A program made the translations under genes and the position numbers. From contig OY294051.1 in NCBI GenBank assembly GCA_958510825.1, positions 1,240,001 through 1,304,000 on the forward strand: DNA of 64,000 nucleotides, written 5' to 3'. The notes beneath the pieces are model-generated. The model was given only the letters and a program-made list of their open reading frames with translations. It had not been told where the DNA came from and made no database searches. This DNA is from Brachypterus glaber. Lineage: Eukaryota; Arthropoda; Insecta; Coleoptera; Kateretidae. Below are positions 43,135-54,500 of the stretch, in pieces. Positions within the stretch are counted from its first letter, which is position 1, and the number at the start of each line of letters is the position of its first letter.

Positions 43135-43230
43135 ATGACAACTGGAACAGAAGAAAGATGGACTTTGCTCCATGGTCTTCAAGCACCAGGAATTTGCACC
43201 TACAGCGCAGACAGGATTTTCTTTACGAGG
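43135..43230 (+). CDS. Candidate orphan coding exon
   Basis: An ATG in good context (CTTAAGATGA) opens exactly 32 codons to a donor (TACGAGG|GTAAAT), phase 0: MTTGTEERWTLLHGLQAPGI then CTYSADRIFFTR. The frame is open further upstream to a TAG acceptor-like site at about 43078-43080. Composition is balanced and unlike the surroundings, and no second copy exists in the window. I do not recognise the protein. Downstream exons were not found. Confidence 0.3.
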
Positions 43231-45264
43231 GTAAATTTTGCTATTCACAAGGCGATACTTTTCCTATATTAATTTTTACAAGTCATAAAAAATACTGCTG
43301 CCAACAAAATAATACTTTCCCCTATAGGCCCAGCTTCATTAAAATCAAAAACGAAAAAAAAAAAAAAATTAAAAGTAAAAGAAATAAAAATTTAAAAAAA
43401 TAAAAAATAAATGTTACAAAAAATTATTTTGACTTTTTACAAAAATATTGTCATACACTGTAAAAAAATACATTGTTTGCATACACGGTAAAAAATTAAT
43501 ATAAAATAATGTAAAAGTACCTTAGTTTAATAAGTGATTATACTATACTTGTATTTATTGTAAAATACTCTTAAAGATGCAAAGATTTTGTAAATGAGTG
43601 TAAATTAATTTAAAATTAGTGTAAAATTATATAGACGAAATAGCTTTTAAACGAGTTGAGATATCGACATAAAATTTGGAACTTGTTAATAAGACAACTA
43701 AAACTATCTTTTTTCGTATATTTGATATTTTCAGCTAGGCAGGGGAGTATGGGGGCAATAAAGAATCAACATACAAAACCTTGCAAGGAACAGACGATGA
43801 GATTCCACTAAAAACTGGGGTTAAAAATTTGAATTTGAATGTTTACATTCTTGAAATGAATAAAAATGTTGGGTATACATGATGTTTTTATTCGTGCCTG
43901 GATTCAACATGGGGTTCTAATGATTTTTTTTTTGAGAAAATTGCTCGGAAAGAACTCTAAATGTCATTAAAAACTATTTCACCAGTAATTGCGAAACTTT
44001 AAATTTCGTTTTTCTCAACTTTTTAAAAAATGGAACCTCATCGTTGTTCCACTGGACCCTTCAATGGTCATATCTCGTTTCATTAGACCATTTGAGAACA
44101 TTCAATTTTCTTGTTTAGAAGCCCCCCCGCCTCCCTCCTAAGTTGCATAATAACCATTTAATATTTATTAATTTTTCTTAATAAGTAAATTAATTAGTTT
44201 CTACTAGAAAATCACTTCGTGACTTGGATTATTTTAAGTAATAAAAAAAAATGGTCTATGTACGTATAGAATTTCTTATGTTTAGTCGATATAGGTACTT
44301 ATAACTTATAATTAGTTTGAATGACTGGACATATTCTAGCCAATATGGAAGCGGCCACGATGAAACTTATTGATTGCTTTAAATTCTATTGGTAACTCTT
44401 CAAGTTTTTTAATATTTTTCTTAATATTTCCAAGTTATTTCAAGCTTGACGCATAATAATGGGTACATAAGCAAACTCAAATTTGTTTTTTCTTGAGCTA
44501 ATAAAAAGACAAATAAACATAGTATTACTTAACTATTAAATTTATGACAAGAACTATAAAAAATCAGGTTTATTATAGTTTTGCCAATTTTTTTTTTTTT
44601 TCAAAAATATCAAGTTTTTTTCAAATGTAAAGGTATTTTTGTCTTTTTTATTTGTAAAAAAAATAGTGTAAAATACTTGTAGCATTATACTATTGTAACA
44701 CTTGCTACAAACGGCTCGTTTTTTAAACTTGGACGGGTTCACCAAAAACATTTATATAATAAAATTATGCTTAACATGATTTTTCTAAAAAAAAAACTCC
44801 AGATATTTTTTAAAAAATCTAAAAATTATATATTTTTTTGACCTAAAGGAACAAATTTTGGAGGTAGGGCCAGAAAACATGTTTTTTTCAATTCTATTGG
44901 GAATCCTCTACTTATTTTAAGACAGTTTTAAATAAATAAGAAAAAACAAAAAAAGTAGGTATTTTTTAAGATATTTATTTTTATTTATTTTTTATCATTT
45001 TTTTTTTCCTTTTTTTATTATAATGGGTCCTATATTTACGATTTTACTGTAAAAGCGAAGAGTATTTTCTAATATGAATCACGGTCAGTGGTTAAAGCCA
45101 CTTGTTAAAATATTGTTTTGATTATTTTGTATTATAATGTGGGAACACTATTTATTTTGGACTTACAACCATCAAAATTAGAGAAACTCACTGGACAAAA
45201 ATATTCCATTTATTGGTTAAAAAGTAGGTATGAGATATTCCATCATTAGTAAGTTATTCCCGAG
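43231..45264. other. Gene-free stretch
   Basis: No supportable gene. A cluster of TGTAAAA motifs lies at 43440-43630. There is a degenerate family C hairpin fragment at about 44690-44750 (ACTTGCTACAAACGGCTCGT, then AAACTTGGACGGG). The remainder is AT-rich filler. Confidence 0.45.
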
Positions 45265-45630
45265 TTAGTCCCAAGAGTCTTTTGCGACAACCCTACATCC
45301 TAACCTAGCCAATTCTTTAATTGTGTTTGACAGATCCCAACAATCTTGTTTTGTTTCTGGTAACCACAACATCCCAAGTAACACAGTTATAAAGTAACTC
45401 TTACCACTCGTTCGCAGCAAAATTGCAGCCATATTGCTGGGAAAGAGCAATAAGAGATACTTTAAAGCTACTGTGTTACTTGGGAAGTTAAGTTGTTGCC
45501 CTTACCAGATTTCTAGTTGCAGCAACCAGAAAAAGTGTTGGTCCATATTTATCTATTGATCTGGTTGCCACATGCAGATCTTTTTTCAGTGATCCCTTTT
45601 ATGTGTTTCTTAACCGTACAGAACTCCACA
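45265..45630 (-). pseudogene. Unrecognised coding relic split by a small MITE
   Basis: On the minus strand one side reads KKDLHVATRSIDKYGPTLFL then VAATRNLVRATT (about 45595-45490). After the MITE at 45373-45484 comes LWLPETKQDCWDLSNTIKEL then ARLGCRVVAKDSWD (45370-45265). The two halves look like parts of one protein interrupted by the insertion, but I cannot name the family. Confidence 0.3.
45373..45484. mobile_element. ~110-bp fold-back MITE (CCAAGTAACA), copy 2
   Basis: CCCAAGTAACACAGTTATAA at the left and TTTAAAGCTACTGTGTTACTTGGG at the right, with GCAAAATTGCAGCC in the middle. Matches 16697-16805. It separates two coding-like stretches. Confidence 0.8.
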
Positions 45631-45754
45631 ATAGTTATTTATGGTACTAGTGGGTAAAGTAAGATATTGCCCATGAGAAAATAAACCTACGAGGCGTCAT
45701 CCAAGCAGGGTAATTTTTTATCCAATAAATAGCTTAAAAATTCATATTTTTTTT
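45631..45754 (-). mobile_element. Helentron/HINE-like element, copy 3 (truncated)
   Basis: Holds the first hairpin arm (GTGGGTAAAGTAAGATATTG), CGAGGCGTCATCCAAGCAGG and TTTATCCAATAAATAGCTTA, then stops. The second hairpin arm and the far end are deleted. Confidence 0.65.
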
Positions 45755-48700
45755 GATTTTTCAAATCTGGTGTTTTAGAGCTTTGCCATCGATTTTCCAG
45801 CGAAGAGTGTATAATATGTAAATATATCACGTGACTAAAAAAAAAGTATAAAATAGTAGAAGCATCTATATTCACTGGACCATGACACTTTTGACTTTTA
45901 TTTCTGAATACTTGTTTTAATGAATATTTACCATGAAATTTTATCTACGTGAGTTTGTTCAGAATAGAGTTAAATTTATTTTTTACTCGCTTTTATTCCT
46001 AAGTGGCATTTTTAGGTTAGGGCACGATCAAATATGACGTAAGCAAACTGTAGCAAAATTCATACACTTCATACCACGGTTCTCGCTTCATTAAGGGCTG
46101 TAGATAATTCATATTTTGCGTAAACTGAAGTTTATGAATCTTGGTTACGTAATACTTGTACGGCCCCTTAAAAATATCAAATGAAAAGTGACGAGTTTGT
46201 TACGAAGTTCGTTCATTTTGGCGGTCTGCAGCCCATCAAAGTATTTTTGCGGTCCCTAACAAAGAACTAAATATGAAAAATTAATTAAAAAGTACTAGTA
46301 CCTACAAGTACAGTTAATTTTTATAAGAAATTTTACAAAATATCGATTTTTTGAAACACATCCTGAAGGCTTTTTTTAGTTTTAGTCTTGATACTCAAGG
46401 GATGTCCATAAACGATATTATAAAAATAAATCGGAAGTGACAAACCTTTAGATTCAAATTCATAAATCCACAACGTGTGGTAAAAATGTCCTTCAATACA
46501 ATTGTTGCAGTTTTAATTGATGTTTTTTTTATTCACGATAAATTCATAGATCTTGACTTATCGATAGCTAATGTACGATAAGTAACTATTGTAAAAAATG
46601 TGATAAAGTAGGCATAAATAAATAAATAAAGCAACACATAATTTATCAACAATTAATTCTACGTCCTTTGTAAACAAATGCAGTTTAATTTACATACGTG
46701 TATTTGTATTGTTTACATTAATACCAATTATGACACTCTTTGTAGTCAAAGCTAGAAGAATTCTAAAGTCTTTAATAAAGATCTAAAAATCAATGAGACA
46801 AAAAGATACATGTAAAATTTACTACATTTTGCATGTAATTTTACAATTTGAAATATAATTTTATAATTTTACATGTAATTTTATAATTTTACAAGTAATT
46901 TTACAGTTATATATTAAGAATAAATGTCAAATTTTAAAATTACATGTAAAGATTCTTGACGTTAGTTAAGAATGATTAAGATTTAAAAGATAACAAGTGC
47001 CTTAGAAAACCGTGAACAAAATTTCCAGCAGGCTGTAATGGTTGAATAACGATATATCCAAAACCAAAAAAATGATATTCAGATTCCGACAGTGGTAACA
47101 CTGGCCCACAAAATAAATAAATGTTTTTTTAAGCCTGTGTAATTAATATTTGTAATTTTGGCGAAGGTGCTAGCATTGAAAAAAAATTAACCGTTTTTAT
47201 AAATTTTTATCTTATTTTTAGACATTATTTAGTCTACTTTTTATTTTTATGTCAAATTTTATAACCGATTTATTACTCAACAATTATGTTACTGAATCTT
47301 TACTATTTTTGGAACCCCTGCCCCCTATGTCACCATTCGTCACGTATACTTGGAATATTTCAGCTAAGGTACCATAGACCGCTATAAACTTTAAATAAAT
47401 TAATAATAAATACATGGGACGTCACTTTTAGCTTGACCCCCTCCCCCCTTGGTCGGTGACATAATCTTTGAACGGCCCCTAATATAGGACGGCAAATTTT
47501 TTAAGCAATGAAGTAACTGATAAAGACACTCAGTTTATGATTCTTTGAAGCGTACATTTTATCCAAACTTTTTTTGGGGTACCTACATAACCCCACGGAA
47601 GGGGCGGTAAGTTATCTATTACCTTAGTCTTTTGCGAGCGACATAACCTTGCGAACAACCATTTGTTTTTACAATTTGACACCACTGTATCAAGAAAAAA
47701 ATAAATAAATAATGAAAGAGCTTTCTGATGCATTGGGAGAGAACCTAATCGAAGGTCAAACTAACCTAAAATTTTTTATTTTATCATAGCCTTGGGTACA
47801 ACTAATTGTTTTGTTCGGCCCTGGTAATATATATCTATCCTAATTATTTTCATATGTTAATACCGCCTACGCCTATAGCAAATATGAGAATTATATCTTC
47901 AGAATTATCTAATAGTGAAGATATATAAATAATAAAATATTGCTTCTTTAGAAACGAAATAAAACTTATTTGGCCTTAGGCAAGCATTGTTCTTAATTCA
48001 ATAGATCTGGGAGTAAAAGTATTTGTATTTAGATATAAATTATTAAATATGCCTTTAGTATAGTAGCATTATAAAGTCATAAAATAAAATTAACTTTTAT
48101 ATAATTGTTATTATTAAGCACCACTCGCCAAGAACGACGAATATTCGGTATAGTAAAGAAACAGCATGTATGTACATGAATAAGCGACTAAAAAATCTTT
48201 AAGTTACTATATCAACGCAAGAGGCGCAAGCGTCTTAATCAATTGGGAAGGTCCAATGTACACAATCATAAAAACGTAGACATGTGCCAGAATAAAAGCG
48301 ATTTTATAAGCAAATTTTTTTGTGTACCAGAATAAAAGCGATTTTATAAGCAAATTTTGTTTGTATAGGAATAATTTGTACACACAAGTGTTTGTAGTGA
48401 AAACTTTATTAATTCTCCTTTTTTTTATATCAAAAAATCATGGAAAGATAAAGCAATTAAATAAAACAAATTATAAATAAAAAATAGTGTGTAAAAGTCC
48501 AAAGTGATTGTAGATAACCAGAGACATAACTTTTTCAGTTTATGAAAAACAAATTATTTTGATTTGAATGTCCGTATTTGGGGGTTGTGCATTAAAAACT
48601 ACTACGTATTCAGGTCTTTTCACAGTTTAGTTGTTAAGTTATGTCCGAAATATCTAGAAAAGAAGGATTAAGTGAATCCATCCATCATCAGGTAGGCTTA

Positions 48701-49060
48701 AAATTGCTTTACCTATTTTATTGTTTTCGAACGCAATAAATTATCTTATTATGCTTTTTATTATAAAAATTTACAAACTAACACAAACTTTGATGAAAAA
48801 TTATACAAAATAATTGATTGGTTATGTTGAAATGTAATGATATACAAAACAAACCAAATACTTCAGTGTAAATCGAACTTCGTAACATATTTGGCGCCGA
48901 ATTTCAAAAAATATAGCCTATTTGGAGATACTTTTATAGTATACTTTAAGAAACAAATACAAAGGTTTTAATATTGATAGCTAAAATATTTTTTTTTGCG
49001 TATGAATATCTGTTTATCAATCAGAAAAATTGTATTTTATGCTTTGGTTTGATATTTAAC
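45755..49060. other. Gene-free stretch with minor repeats
   Basis: No gene identified. It includes a diverged AACGTTCCC MITE end at 46149-46170 (TACGTAATACTTGTACGGCC), a cluster of TGTAATTTTATA inverted motifs at 46804-46975, and a ~33-bp direct duplication (CCAGAATAAAAGCGATTTTA) at 48287 and 48328. Confidence 0.45.
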
Positions 49061-49145
49061 AATAAATTTATTTTAGATTTTAAGCTTTCACGGCCATTAA
49101 GATATAAAGAACTTTCACTTTCGGGTTTAGACCGTGTTAATGGAT

Positions 49146-49205
49146 TTTCACTTTCCGACGTTTCGTCTCTTACTACTAGAGACATCTTCAGGGATTAATC
49201 TGAAA
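49146..49205 (-). ncRNA. Predicted hammerhead ribozyme (PLE left arm)
   Basis: On the minus strand it has the same core as 19357-19416: CTGAAGA, GTCTCT/AGAGAC stem II, GAAACGTC and the two-part stem I (TCC/GGA and TTTCA/TGAAA). All core positions are unchanged. Confidence 0.68.
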
Positions 49206-49234
49206 CTAAGTTTCGAATCAACTTGTGTCACTAT

Positions 49235-49521
49235 TTATGACGAGTTGTGGTTATTCACCCGTGACGAGCTTTTTCCTATCAAAGACTTCCATATTGCAGG
49301 TAAGTGGTAACCAGTGTCCCGATTGATATTGTTAGGATGCTTGATGATTTCTATCGATTCCCGTATCTTCCTTGGCATTTTTCTGTTTTCTGTTAATATT
49401 TGTTTTGTTTCAGACAAATTGATTTTATGACCTGTTTCATGTACATGTTCGGCTACTGCCGATAAGGAAATTTGTTTCTTTCTTATATTGCGCTCGTGCT
49501 CTTGAAGTCTTGTAGAAATTT
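49235..49521 (-). pseudogene. PLE endonuclease C-terminal fragment
   Basis: Open from the junction: KISTRLQEHERNIRKKQ, AEHVHETGHKINL, SETKQILTENRKMPRK and IWKSLIGK, to TAA at 49235-49237. The GIY and YIG motifs are missing. It keeps the GHKINL sequence that is frameshifted in the right arm. Confidence 0.85.
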
Positions 49522-49530
49522 TTTCGTTTG

Positions 49531-50206
49531 GTAGTTAATTCACTTGTTCATAGGGCTTTCATGATTTCAGACAAGAATTCCCTAGACACAGAACTCCTTA
49601 AACTAACCAAAGCCTTGACCATGAACGGTTATACCAAAAAAGACATTAATAAGACCATATACAAATACAGAAATCCCAGACCCAAACAACAGGACAATAG
49701 TGACAATGACAGACAGACACAAGTTATACTTCCCTATGTAAGCGGTATCACGGATAAAATAGGTAAACTTTTGAAGAAGTCAAATATTAAGCCTATATTT
49801 CGGTCCAACCAAAAATTAGGTCAATGTTTGACTTCAACAAAAGACAAAATACCCCTGAGTTCAGAAGGCGTATATAAAATACCCTGCTCCTGTGGTACGG
49901 TTTACATAGGTGAAACTAAGAGAAAAATTTCTACAAGATTTCAAGAGCATGAACGCAATATAAGAAAGAAACAAATTTCCTTATCGGCAGTAGCCGAACA
50001 TGTACATGAAACAGGTCATCAATTTGTCTGAAACAAAACAAATATTAACAGAAAACAGAAAAATGCCAAGGAAGATACGGGAATCGATAGAAATCATCAA
50101 GCATCCTAACAATATCAATCGGGACACTGGTTACCACTTACCTGCAATATGGAAGTCTTTGATAGGAAAAACCTCGTCACGGGTGAATAACCACAACTCG
50201 TCATAA
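49531..50206 (+). pseudogene. PLE RT C-terminus and GIY-YIG endonuclease, frameshifted
   Basis: Begins VVNSLVHRAFMISDKNS and continues through GVYKIPCSCGTVYIGET and TRFQEHERN to AEHVHETGH. There a 5-base deletion (around 50018) shifts the frame and stops at 50031. The remaining INLSETKQIL .. VNNHNSS is read in another frame to 50206. The intact copy at 18.6 kb shows the ancestral reading. The PCSCG cysteine is retained here. Confidence 0.88.
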
Positions 50207-50235
50207 ATAGTGACACAAGTTGATTCGAAACTTAG

Positions 50236-50295
50236 TTTCAGATTAATCCCTGAAGATGTCTCTAGTAGTAAGAGACGAAACGTCGGAAAGTGAAA
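50236..50295 (+). ncRNA. Predicted hammerhead ribozyme (PLE right arm)
   Basis: CTGAAGA at 50250-50256, stem II GTCTCT/AGAGAC, GAAACGTC with predicted cleavage after C 50284, stem I TCC/GGA plus TTTCA/TGAAA. Identical over the core to 19357-19416. Confidence 0.7.
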
Positions 50296-50745
50296 ATCCA
50301 TTAACACGGTCTAAACCCGAAAGTGAAAGTTCTTTATAATAAATTTATTGTTTTACATTGCACACCTGTTGAGCATGTGATCAGATAATGAACTATTTCT
50401 TATTTATAAGTAATTAGCTTTATATTTTTATCAAATTCCTTAATTTATAGAAATACCATTTTAACTAATAGACGTTGTTTACCGTTAATAAATTGTATGA
50501 TTGACATTGATAAAGGTATTTATTTAATTGGGACAGACATAATATAATGTAAAATAATTATATACATGGTGTTTTTACAAAATCTAGATTAATCATTTTT
50601 AGGTTTACCTAAAACCACAGACCAAAACTAAAATAAAAGGTTCGATAAAGCTACTCTAAAGCACATACACGACAAGGATACTAATTTTTGAAGTGAAAAC
50701 TTATTTAGGCGCGTTGAGCGATTTTTGGTGGGGAATTATTTGCTT

Positions 50746-50851
50746 CACCAACACCAACACCAACACCAACACCAACACCAACACCAACACCAACACCAAC
50801 ACCAACACCAACACCAACACCAACACCAACACCAACACCGACACCGACACC
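50746..50851. repeat. (CAACAC)n microsatellite
   Basis: About 17 six-base units, the last ones varying to CGACAC. It produces Asn-Thr and Trp-Cys repeat frames on the two strands; neither is a gene. Confidence 0.95.
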
Positions 50852-51397
50852 TATGGTGTCGATGTTTCGTTTCTTTATAACTTTTTACCGTAGAGGCTTG
50901 AAATTTAAGGCTATGGTGACTATTTAAACATGAATACATAAACATTTAAAAAGATACTAGCCGTGCAGTTCAAAACATCAATCTCTCTAATCGCTCTTAA
51001 ATCAGTATTTTTCATCCTTGTACCATGAACTGCTACTAGGTATTATAGTGGGTGATTATGTTTATCAATTCATTAGCCTTTTAATAGATTTGTCATTTTT
51101 ATAGCCTTAATATGAATGAATGAACATGTTCACCATTTTATGAAATAATTTATAGCATTTCTGAATAGCATAAAAAAATTTAATTGAATTTGTGGATATG
51201 AATGATATTTTGTATGCAATGTATGCTAATAAAATCTGGTATTTAATCTTGATTACATATTGAAAATTGGTGTATTGCCGGTTTTGAAGTCGTTGAAACC
51301 GAATCTGATAAGAAAAATCCCTCTGCGGGCGGGAACAATTATTTTTAAATGTTTATAATATTTTTGTTAAATTTTTTTCTTATACGTGTAATGTTAA

Positions 51398-51665
51398 AAC
51401 CACTGATGGTTTTAGATGGGTCATCATGTGAGATTTCAAGGGACACAAAGCAATCTGCGAGGAAACCCTTAGTTTCGACATGAATGAGATGTAAGACCAA
51501 TATGTGTTTAAAATAAGCGTTTCCCTGCAGATTGCCTAATGTCCCTTGAAAGCTCAATAATAATCCATCTAAAACCATCAGTGGTTTAAACATTTTCCTG
51601 CAGATTGCTTCATGTCCCTTAAAAGCTCACATAATAATCTATCTAAAACCATCAGTGTTTTAAAC
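51398..51665. mobile_element. Fold-back MITE with a duplicated right arm
   Basis: Left arm CCACTGATGGTTTTAGATGG, then ATTTCAAGGGACA and GCAATCTGC. The right arm (CTGCAGATTGCCTAATGTCC .. CATCTAAAACCATCAGTGG) is inverted, and then a second diverged right arm follows (CTGCAGATTGCTTCATGTCC .. CTATCTAAAACCATCAGTG). Confidence 0.75.
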
Positions 51666-51770
51666 ATTGCAACTTATCTTCAATCATGTTCCCAACATCC
51701 TATGAAACTTAAATTAAGTGCATACTAGTAAGTTTAAAGTGCAGTTTAATAAGCAAAACAAAGTGGGGCT

Positions 51771-51985
51771 TATGCTCCTATAGGCCACTCCCTATAGAGA
51801 GATCTCGGTAGTCTCCTTTACGATTAAGGATACGACCTTTTGAAAGAGACCAGTCGATATGTCGGTTTGTCTTTATTATCTGAATAGATATCTCAGTTGG
51901 CCGTGGCCGGCCGAAGAGTAGCGGTATGGCATCTCCTCCGCGGAGATCTGAAGATACTGAACGACTATCCATCATACCATGGAGG
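51771..51985 (-). other. GC-richer unclassified segment with a 65-codon frame
   Basis: A minus-strand frame (51975 to 51778) includes DLRGGDAIPLLFGRPRPTEI. The DNA is markedly GC-richer than its flanks and contains GGCCGTGGCCGGCC and CTCCGCGGAG palindromes. No family recognised: possibly an element core or an exon relic. Confidence 0.2.
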
Positions 51986-52436
51986 AATTTATGCCTCAGT
52001 CATCATATTTGTTTAATATCTGCGGGGTATATTAGGATATACAGAGTTTATAAAAATATAATCAAAAATACTCTATAAACAGCCAGGGTTGAAAAAAAAA
52101 ACTCTTTTACAAAAAAATGCACGTGCTCCATGGACCTATATGCCGGAAGAAAATAAAAGATCTGAAACATTGGTAAATCAAAAGCCATTTTAATATTTAA
52201 TTAATACGGATCCTATGATACCAAATTCATAATAAAAATCTATAGTTTTTTTCTGATTTCCCCTTAAATTTTAGATGAAGAATCGAAACGTGGGCGAATT
52301 AAATGTAATTTTTACATTGCTGTAGTCTGGTAAAAAACTGCAAATTTCATTAGTTTCAAACCTTTCTTACAGATTTATTATACAAACGAGGAGCTTTTAG
52401 ATACAGTCGAATAAAAAACAATTAATAGTTATTTTC

Positions 52437-53013
52437 TTAACTAGTGTATTAAGTAGCATTTTAACCACGCAAAGAATATCAGCCCACGAAGCCGTCAGGC
52501 CGAGTGGGCTTATATTCTTAAGTGGATAAAATCACTTAATACACGAGTTGAGAATTTAATTTTATCCAACACCCTTTAATTTTAAATAAAAATCTATAAT
52601 TTTGCGAAAAATTATGTCAAAAATATTAAGATTAGGTTTTCTTAATACTAAAATAATAGGTAGCCATGGCCTAAGTATGCCTATTAAAAATAAACAATTG
52701 CTAGTTTTACATTTCTACAAACGTCAAAATGGACGCGGTAATGACAGAATTTTTAATAAAAACAGTATTTTATTCAAAAACTAAAGAATAATTTGGGGTT
52801 TTCTTTAATTTTTATGGTTTAGTTAACGTGCTTCTATTTATAGAATAGTTATAATACTTAATTAATAGGGTATGTAACTAATTTTGGGTGAGATCAAAAG
52901 CTGTATGTAAAAGAGTGGGTGAAAAATTTTTTAGTCACTAGTGGAAAAAAACTCACTTTTGACATTTAAAATAGTGCTCAAAAGAAGTGTTTCTGTGAAG
53001 GTGTTGGATAAAT
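52437..53013 (-). mobile_element. Helentron-like element, second family
   Basis: A hairpin at 52437-52553: CTTAACTAGTGTATTAAGT with ACTTAATACACGAGTTGAG outside, AGAATATCAGCCCAC with GTGGGCTTATATTCT inside. Immediately after it comes TTTTATCCAACACC. The far end is GGTGTTGGATAAAT (about 52999-53012). Hairpin plus subterminal inverted repeats match the layout of 10346-10682, but the sequences differ. The 60-codon plus frame inside is not supported. Confidence 0.5.
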
Positions 53014-53196
53014 TCTTTTTAATTTATTTTTAATTTTAATAATTAACAGCTGCAGCCAGCTGGCTACTATCTACAGTTTTACTTATTAAAATGTTTTCTT
53101 CTTGTATGTTAGTTTGGACTTTTTTCTTTGTGTGCATTCACTTTACTTTGCAAACTGTATTTATTAATAACATTATTAATAATAATTGCAATACAT

Positions 53197-53199
<3 letters not shown>

Positions 53200-53244
<45 letters not shown>

Positions 53245-53245
53245 A
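53200..53245. repeat. (TA)n microsatellite
   Basis: About 20 TA units. It directly abuts the TA-targeting fold-back element that follows. Confidence 0.95.
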
Positions 53246-53519
53246 CAGGGTGATCAGTAACTGCCATGCCAAAATTTAAAAGGTTATTCTACATCCAAAA
53301 ATATGAAGAAAAGTTTCTATAAAGGTTGGTTTGCAAATGAGCCCTTAAGGAGCTACAGCCCTTTAAAATTGTAATAAAAATAAGGTTTTTATTACAATTT
53401 TAAAGGGCTGTAGCTCCCTTAGGGCTCATTTGCAAACCAACCTTTATAGGAACTTTTTTGATATTTTTGGATGCAGAATCACCTCTTAAATTTTGGCATG
53501 GCAGTTATTGATCAACCTG
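53246..53519. mobile_element. TACAGGGTG fold-back MITE
   Basis: TA-flanked CAGGGTGATCAGTAACTGCC and GGCAGTTATTGATCAACCTG. Arms of ~135 bp meet almost directly at AATAAGGTTTTTATTACAAT, so the element is practically one hairpin. A shortened relative of 35934-36677. Confidence 0.88.
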
Positions 53520-53724
53520 TATATAATTATAATTATTATTTATTAACAATGAGTTAAACAATAACAACGACAAATTAACAACAATATTAAATAAATAATA
53601 TAATGAGCAATGAAATAATGAATGCTTAATAATAAATGGTGTATACTGTTCAGAGTGGATAGTTTATTGCGTTTTCTCTTTAGCAAACACAATCTCAGCC
53701 TAAAACTTTGGATAAAAAACCTAT

Positions 53725-53850
53725 GGTCCAAATTAACAGTCTTTAGCTCAAGCGTTCTCGAGTTGTGATGGTCACAAATATCCTAGACAGACAGACCGTT
53801 AAACAGAAAGACAGACAGAGAGCCAGACAGACCGATACCTAGACATAATT
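53725..53850 (+). repeat. GTTATCG/CAGA cassette (diverged)
   Basis: GGTCCAAATTAACAGTCTTT, AGCGTTCTCGAGTTGTGATG, TCACAAATATCCTAGACAGA, then several CAGACAGA units. The upstream phrase (TATGGTCCAAATT) is shared with 20640, which suggests a longer conserved unit. Confidence 0.55.
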
Positions 53851-54414
53851 TTTGTTTTTACGGAAATCATCTTTTTTTAGATATAAAGCATCGAGAACCG
53901 TAAAAAAAATAGCATTTTTTGATCTAGGGTAATTTTTAATGATTTTTGAAATTTAAAAACTATAATAATACTCTTCTAGTCATAGAAAAGAGACGTGAAG
54001 AGTAAAATAACATGGCATAAATCAAACAAATCTGAAAATAAGCTACTTTGCGAAATAAATGCAAAAATGTTCGATATCTTAAAAATTGTTGCAGCTGCAA
54101 CTTATAGACAGTTATGCAGGCACCTGCATATTAGGTGTTTAACACTCTTCGCAGTCAAATGAATAATGCAATTTGAGAGTTTATTATGTTACTTAATGTA
54201 TACAGAGCCGTGTAAAAGTCACCCCCCCCTCTTAACTTTTGTTTGACTTGATATACCTACTTCAAACTTAGAACTCTTAAATAAGACAACTTATAGTTGT
54301 ATGCTAAAAGATAGTTTCTTTTAGCATATATTTGATACTTTCAGCTCTTAAAATGTGGGCAGGGGTCATGGGGGGACATTTTTTTAATAGAAAGGGGGGA
54401 AAAATCTACAGATG

Positions 54415-54500
54415 AAAAAGTGACCAACCTTTAAAGGAACTTTTTTTCATATTTTTGGATCTAGAATCATCCCTTAATTTTTTTTACCATTTCTGTATAG
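54415..54500 (+). repeat. Arm fragment of the TACAGGGTG family
   Basis: ACCAACCTTTAAAGGAACTT, TTTTCATATTTTTGGATCTA and GAATCATCCCTTAA match one arm of 35934-36677. Confidence 0.6.

Larger units (their letters stand above)
49106..49521 (-). mobile_element. Penelope-like element 3' segment, left arm of a head-to-head pair
   Basis: The minus-strand 3' ~415 bp of the PLE also found at 18571 and 49527. It keeps the endonuclease C-terminus, stop codon, hammerhead region and GAAAGTTCTTTAT end. It is truncated inside the endonuclease exactly where the oppositely oriented copy begins (about 49521/49527). Confidence 0.88.
49527..50340 (+). mobile_element. Penelope-like element 3' segment, right arm of the pair
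   Basis: Starts at GGTAGTTAATTCACTTGTTC and runs to TTCTTTATAATAAATTTATT. Nearly identical to 18650-19460. Together with 49106-49521 it forms a large inverted repeat with both 3' ends outward. Beyond the ends, AATAAATTTATT occurs on both sides (49061-49072 and 50339-50350). Confidence 0.9.

Noticed and set aside
50693..50945. Frames with Asn-Thr and Trp-Cys repeats
   Set aside because: Products of the CAACAC microsatellite on both strands.
53091..53279. 62-codon plus-strand frame with Tyr-Ile repeat
   Set aside because: Generated by the (TA)n tract.
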